From NCBI GenBank assembly GCA_012514775.1, contig JAAYZQ010000433.1, forward strand, positions 1 through 8,482: DNA of 8,482 nucleotides, read 5' to 3'. The notes below the pieces were generated by a model, which made no database searches, had not been told where the DNA came from, and was given only the letters and a program-made list of their open reading frames with translations. The stretch's first letter is position 1, and every line of letters begins with the position of its first letter. Below, one piece after another: positions 5,317 through 8,482 of the stretch. This stretch comes from Anaerolineaceae bacterium. Its GTDB lineage: Bacteria; Chloroflexota; Anaerolineae; JAAYZQ01. Position numbers and translations under genes: made by a program.

Positions 5317-6180
5317 GTGAAACGCGACCTGCGAGACTGCCAGGTGACCGTCGTCGGCCTGGGCCTCATGGGCAGCTCCCTGGCCGGCGCCCTGCGCGGC
5401 CGGTGCCGGTCGGTGGTCGGCGTCGCCCGCCGCCCCGAGGCGCTGGAGGCGGCCCGCGAGCGGGGCCTCGTCGACCGGGCCACGAGCGACCTGGCCGAGG
5501 GCCTGCACGGCGCCGACGTCGCCGTCCTGGCCACGCCGGTGCGGGCCATCCTGCAGCAACTGCCGGCCATCGGGCCGCTCCTGGCGCCGGGGTGCCTGCT
5601 CATGGACCTGGGGAGCACCAAGGCCGAGATCGTGGCCGCCATGGCGGCCCTGCCCGACGGCATCCAACCCCTGGGTGGCCATCCCATGTGCGGCAAAGAG
5701 ATCTCGGGGCTGGAGGCCGCCGACCCGGGGCTGTATCGCGGCTGCACCTTTATCCTCAGCCCGCTGCCCCGCACGTCGGCGGACGCCGTGGCGCTGGGGT
5801 CGGCCCTGGCGCGGGCCGCCGGCGCCGAGCCGCTGATCCTGGCTCCCGAACGCCAGGATTTTCTGGTGGCCACCATGAGCCACCTGCCCTACCTCCTCGC
5901 CTGTTCGCTGGTGGCCACGGCCGACGCCACCACCTCGCCCGATCCGGCGGCCTGGCAGATCGTGGCCGGCGGCTTTCGCGACACCTCGCGGGTGGCGGGC
6001 AGCGACGTGACCATGATGCTCGACATCCTGTTCACCAATCGCGAGGAGGTGCTGCGGGCGGTGGACGCCTTTGGCAGCCAATTGAGCCGGCTGGCGGGCC
6101 TGCTGGCCGCCGGCGACGAAGACGGACTGCGCCAGGCGCTAGAGACCACGCGTCAGAAGCGAAGGGAGATGTTCCCATGA
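5317..6180 (+). CDS. tyrA: Prephenate/arogenate dehydrogenase
   Basis: TyrA oxidatively decarboxylates prephenate (or arogenate) towards tyrosine using NAD(P). The 287-residue protein has an N-terminal Rossmann fold with VVGLGLMGSSLAGAL (12-26; GxGxxG at 14-19) and DLGSTK (97-102). Next come the catalytic-site motif LGGHPMCGKE (119-128), with His122 in the position of the catalytic His, and MSHLPYLLA (187-195). FRDTSRVAGSD (220-230) supplies the conserved substrate-binding Arg. There is no C-terminal ACT domain, unlike many Bacillus enzymes, so direct Tyr feedback on this enzyme is less likely. Coenzyme and substrate preference cannot be read with confidence. It starts with GTG one base after the aroF stop, with GGAG (5306-5309) upstream. 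Its stop overlaps the aroA start by four bases (ATGA), suggesting translational coupling. Confidence 0.95.
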   Translation: MKRDLRDCQVTVVGLGLMGSSLAGALRGRCRSVVGVARRPEALEAARERGLVDRATSDLAEGLHGADVAVLATPVRAILQQLPAIGPLLAPGCLLMDLGSTKAEIVAAMAALPDGIQPLGGHPMCGKEISGLEAADPGLYRGCTFILSPLPRTSADAVALGSALARAAGAEPLILAPERQDFLVATMSHLPYLLACSLVATADATTSPDPAAWQIVAGGFRDTSRVAGSDVTMMLDILFTNREEVLRAVDAFGSQLSRLAGLLAAGDEDGLRQALETTRQKRREMFP

Positions 6181-7493
6181 GCCACATCCGCGCCCGCGGA
6201 GCGGGCGGCCCGCCGCTGCGCGGCCGTGCAGCCCTCCCGGGCGACAAGTCCATCTCGCACCGGGCGATTCTCCTGAACATGCTGGCCGGGGGCGCCGCCC
6301 GCGTGACCAACTTTTTGCCGGCCGGCGATTGCCGGGCCAGCCTGCGGGTGGCGGGCGCATTGGGGGCCGAGGTCGAGGTCCTGTCGCCCACGGAGCTGCG
6401 GGTCCACGGCCGCGGCATGGTCCTGCACGAGCCCGGCGACGTCCTCGACTGCGGCCGCTCGGGGACCACCATGCGACTCCTGGCCGGCATTCTCGCCGGC
6501 CAGCCCTTTGCCGCCGTCCTGAGCGGCGACGCGCAGCTCCGCCGCCGGCCCATGGCCCGCGTGGCCGAGCCCCTGCGCCTCATGGGCGCCACGGTCCTGG
6601 GCCGCGACGGCGGCCGGCTGCCGCCCCTGGCGGTTCAGGGGGGCGCCCTGCGGGGCATCGAATACCACCTGCCCGTGGCCAGCGCCCAGGTCAAGAGCGC
6701 GCTGCTCCTGGCCGGCCTGTACGCCGATGGTTCCACGACGCTGCACGTGCCCGGCCCCGCCCGCGACCACACCGAGCGGATGCTGAGCGCCATGGGCGCC
6801 CAAGTCACGACGCGAGCCGGCGATGGAGGGCACACGCTGCACGCCGGCCCCGCGGCGGCCCTGGCGCCCGTGGACCTGGCCGTTCCGGGCGACTTTTCCT
6901 CGGCCGCCTTCTTGCTGGTGGCGGCCACGTTGGTCCCCGGCTCGGAGGTGGTCCTGGAGGGAGTGGGCATCAACCCCACCCGGACGGGGCTGCTGGACGT
7001 GCTGCGAGCCATGGGGGCCGAAATCGAAATCCTGGACGAGGGCAGCGCCGGGGGCGAGCCGGTGGCCGACCTGGCGGTCCGCAGCACCGGGCTGCGGGCC
7101 GTCGAGGTGGGGGGCGACCTGGTGGTGCGGGCCATCGACGAGCTGCCCATCCTGGCCGTGGCCGCCACGCAAGCCCGGGGAGAGACGCTGGTGCGCGACG
7201 CCGCCGAGCTGCGCGTCAAGGAGACCGACCGGGTGGCGACGACCGTGGCAGAGCTGCGCCGCCTGGGCGCGGCCATCGAAGGCCGGCCCGATGGCTTCCT
7301 GGTGCACGGGCCCACCCGGCTGCGAGGCGCGCCCGTCGACAGCCACGGCGACCACCGCCTGGCCATGGCCCTCGTCGTCGCCGGCCTCGTGGCCGAGGGC
7401 GAGACGGTGGTCCACGACTGCGGCTGCATCCCCGACTCTTTCCCCGGGTTCGAGGCCCTGCTGGCCGGCCTGGGAGGGCGAATCGCGCCATGA
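6177..7493 (+). CDS. aroA: EPSP synthase (3-phosphoshikimate 1-carboxyvinyltransferase)
   Basis: AroA transfers enolpyruvyl from phosphoenolpyruvate to shikimate 3-phosphate, the step that glyphosate blocks. It is a 438-residue, full-length two-domain enzyme. Motifs in order are LPGDKSISHRAIL (20-32), DCGRSGTTMRLLAG (91-104), RRRPMARVAEPLRLMGA (122-138), SAQVKSALLLAG (169-180), VPGDFSSAAF (236-245), DELPILAVAA (321-330), ELRVKETDR (344-352) and GDHRLAMA (391-398). Lys24, Asp321 and Lys348 lie where the catalytic and substrate-binding residues of the family are. The second motif is of the SGTT form, not the NAGTA form of the Escherichia coli enzyme or the NAATG form of CP4. Glyphosate response cannot be predicted reliably from this. 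AAGGGAGA (6162-6169) lies upstream. It overlaps tyrA and aroE by four bases each. Confidence 0.97.
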   Translation: MSHIRARGAGGPPLRGRAALPGDKSISHRAILLNMLAGGAARVTNFLPAGDCRASLRVAGALGAEVEVLSPTELRVHGRGMVLHEPGDVLDCGRSGTTMRLLAGILAGQPFAAVLSGDAQLRRRPMARVAEPLRLMGATVLGRDGGRLPPLAVQGGALRGIEYHLPVASAQVKSALLLAGLYADGSTTLHVPGPARDHTERMLSAMGAQVTTRAGDGGHTLHAGPAAALAPVDLAVPGDFSSAAFLLVAATLVPGSEVVLEGVGINPTRTGLLDVLRAMGAEIEILDEGSAGGEPVADLAVRSTGLRAVEVGGDLVVRAIDELPILAVAATQARGETLVRDAAELRVKETDRVATTVAELRRLGAAIEGRPDGFLVHGPTRLRGAPVDSHGDHRLAMALVVAGLVAEGETVVHDCGCIPDSFPGFEALLAGLGGRIAP

Positions 7494-8350
7494 GCGGGGA
7501 GGAGACGCGCGCCGGCCTCATCGGCTGGCCGGTGGAGCACAGCATCTCGCCGGCCATGCAGAATGCAGCCTTCCAGGCTCTGGGGCTCGACTGGCACTAT
7601 GACCTGCTGCCCGCGCCCCCGGGCGAGGTTGGTAGCTTGCTGGCGGGGCTCGCCGCCCGGGGTTACCGGGGGGCCAACGTCACCGTACCCCACAAAGGGG
7701 CGGTGCTGCCCTTTCTGGGCCGGGTGGCAGGCGAGGCGCGGGCCATCGGCGCCGCCAACACCCTGGTGCTGCAGGACGAGGGCTGGACCGGCCACAACAC
7801 CGACGCCGCCGGCTTTATGGGCGCCCTGCGCGAGGGGGGTTTTGAGCCGGAGGGCGCGACGGCCCTGGTGCTGGGCGCCGGGGGAGCGGCCCGGGCCGTG
7901 GTCCACGCCCTGTTGTCCGCCGGCTGCCGCGTCGCCATCCACAACCGGACGGCCGAGACGGCCCGGCGCCTGGCCGCCGAGCTGGGCCCGGCAGGCGGGC
8001 CGCGCGCCCGGGTCATCCCTTCCCCGGACGCCCTCGAGCCCGACGCTGTAGACCTGCTGGTCAATGCTACGCCGCTGGGCATGGGGGCAGCGGCCGGGGC
8101 TTCTCCCTGGCCCGAGCCGCTGCCTCTGCCCGCCCATTGGACGGTGTACGACCTGGTCTACAGTCCGGCCGAGACACGATTGCTGGCCCGGGCCCGCGCC
8201 GCAGGCGCGGCAGCGGAGGGCGGCCTGGGCATGTTGGTACACCAGGGCGCCCTGTCCTTCGAGCTGTGGACCGGGCAGCCCGCGCCCCTGGAGGTGATGT
8301 GGCAGGCGGCCCGGCAGGCACTGGGCGCTGCGCCCTCAATAGTTATGTAA
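7490..8350 (+). CDS. aroE: Shikimate dehydrogenase (NADP+)
   Basis: AroE reduces 3-dehydroshikimate to shikimate with NADPH. The 286-residue protein has all family motifs. GWPVEHSISPAMQNAAF (12-28) includes the shikimate-binding Ser18 and Ser20. NVTVPHKG (63-70) has catalytic Lys69. GAANTL (87-92) and GHNTDAAGF (101-109), with catalytic Asp105, follow. The Rossmann loop is VLGAGGAARAV (127-137), and HNRT (151-154) is the usual NADPH 2'-phosphate contact. Then come VNATPLGM (191-198), YDLVYSPAET (220-229) and GLGMLVHQGALSFELWTG (245-262). The start overlaps the aroA stop as ATGA, with GGGAGGG (7472-7478) a little far upstream, consistent with coupled translation. It is the last aromatic gene of the tight cluster; aroB, aroC, aroK and dehydroquinase are not in the window. 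Confidence 0.97.
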   Translation: MSGEETRAGLIGWPVEHSISPAMQNAAFQALGLDWHYDLLPAPPGEVGSLLAGLAARGYRGANVTVPHKGAVLPFLGRVAGEARAIGAANTLVLQDEGWTGHNTDAAGFMGALREGGFEPEGATALVLGAGGAARAVVHALLSAGCRVAIHNRTAETARRLAAELGPAGGPRARVIPSPDALEPDAVDLLVNATPLGMGAAAGASPWPEPLPLPAHWTVYDLVYSPAETRLLARARAAGAAAEGGLGMLVHQGALSFELWTGQPAPLEVMWQAARQALGAAPSIVM

Positions 8351-8380
8351 AGATGATCACACTTGTAGGCAGGCCCGCTG

Positions 8381-8398
8381 TCCCGGCTCCGGCCGGGA
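8381..8398 (+). promoter_or_regulatory. Stable hairpin with UCCG tetraloop between aroE and tyrS
   Basis: TCCCGGC (8381-8387) and GCCGGGA (8392-8398) form a perfect 7-bp stem closed by C-UCCG-G, a UNCG-type tetraloop that makes very stable RNA hairpins. No T tract follows, only GATCTGAGGAGG, so it should not terminate. It ends six bases before the AGGAGG of the next gene. No promoter is visible in the 67-base gap, so co-transcription is likely. Confidence 0.5.
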
Positions 8399-8417
8399 GA
8401 TCTGAGGAGGTAGGACG

Positions 8418-8482
8418 ATGACCATAAAGCTGGATGAACAGGTGGCCCTGCTGATGCAGGGCACCGAGTTCGGAGACCCACA
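8418..8482 (+). CDS. tyrS: Probable tyrosyl-tRNA synthetase, N-terminal fragment
   Basis: Only the first 21 codons are present before the window ends. They follow a perfect AGGAGG (8405-8410) seven bases upstream of the ATG. The peptide begins MTIKLDEQVALLMQGTEFGD. This resembles the N-terminal helix of bacterial TyrRS (DEQ, then LL, then a G[TA]E motif), which loads tyrosine onto tRNA-Tyr. The position after a Phe/Tyr biosynthesis operon supports the call, and if co-transcribed it would fall under the same attenuator. The fragment is too short to show the HIGH or KMSKS motifs, so the identification rests on this stretch and the context. Confidence 0.65.
   Translation, partial: MTIKLDEQVALLMQGTEFGDP

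Noticed and set aside
5403..6176. In-frame extension upstream of aroA and other long open frames, both strands, across 3400-8350
   Set aside because: They overlap recognised enzymes with full motif sets, have low-complexity Arg/Gly/Pro/Ala-rich translations, and are typical shadows in DNA of this base composition.
8381..8398. Operon terminator after aroE
   Set aside because: The hairpin is stable but is followed by GATCTGAGGAGG with no T tract, and the next gene follows at once on the same strand.

Overview
This window most likely comes from a high-GC bacterium, and I infer Chloroflexota (an Anaerolineae-like lineage). The grounds are the Bacillus-type AroH, a GC-rich aromatic operon next to an RHS protein gene of clearly lower GC, and the WYL regulator. 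Taxonomy was not tested by any search. Two hand-counted 60-base lines illustrate the contrast: 31/60 G+C at 241-300 (RHS) and 46/60 at 5521-5580 (tyrA).

Layout. (1) 1-798 holds the 3' end of an RHS/YD-repeat protein with an unrecognised C-terminal domain. A hydrophobic open stretch in another frame (741-884) follows it and may be a frameshifted continuation. (2) 799-1046 has no convincing gene. It holds a nested inverted repeat that probably acts as a terminator, and a tandem 8-mer. (3) 1047-2635 is a divergent pair: a GyrI-like effector-binding protein on the minus strand and a YafY-type HTH/WYL regulator on the plus strand. They share an intergenic region with a perfect 11+11 bp inverted repeat flanked by both -10 boxes. 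(4) 2636-3018 is a regulatory leader with a near-consensus promoter and a 46-codon leader peptide in which 7 of 10 consecutive residues are Phe or Tyr. Mutually exclusive RNA helices and a strong intrinsic terminator follow it. (5) 3019-8350 is a tight six-gene operon, aroH-pheA-aroF-tyrA-aroA-aroE, joined by short gaps or ATGA overlaps. (6) 8418-8482 is the start of a probable tyrosyl-tRNA synthetase gene, 67 bases after aroE.

How it works together. AroF opens the shikimate pathway, AroE and AroA carry two middle steps, AroH makes prephenate, and PheA and TyrA commit it to phenylalanine or tyrosine. Trp-specific genes are absent, which matches a leader peptide that has Phe and Tyr codons but no Trp codon. 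Feedback control is expected through the ACT domain of PheA and the ferredoxin-like N-terminal domain of AroF. The leader adds a transcriptional layer that would read Phe-tRNA and Tyr-tRNA charging. The main discovery candidate is this Phe/Tyr attenuator, because its peptide, antiterminator and terminator fit together geometrically.
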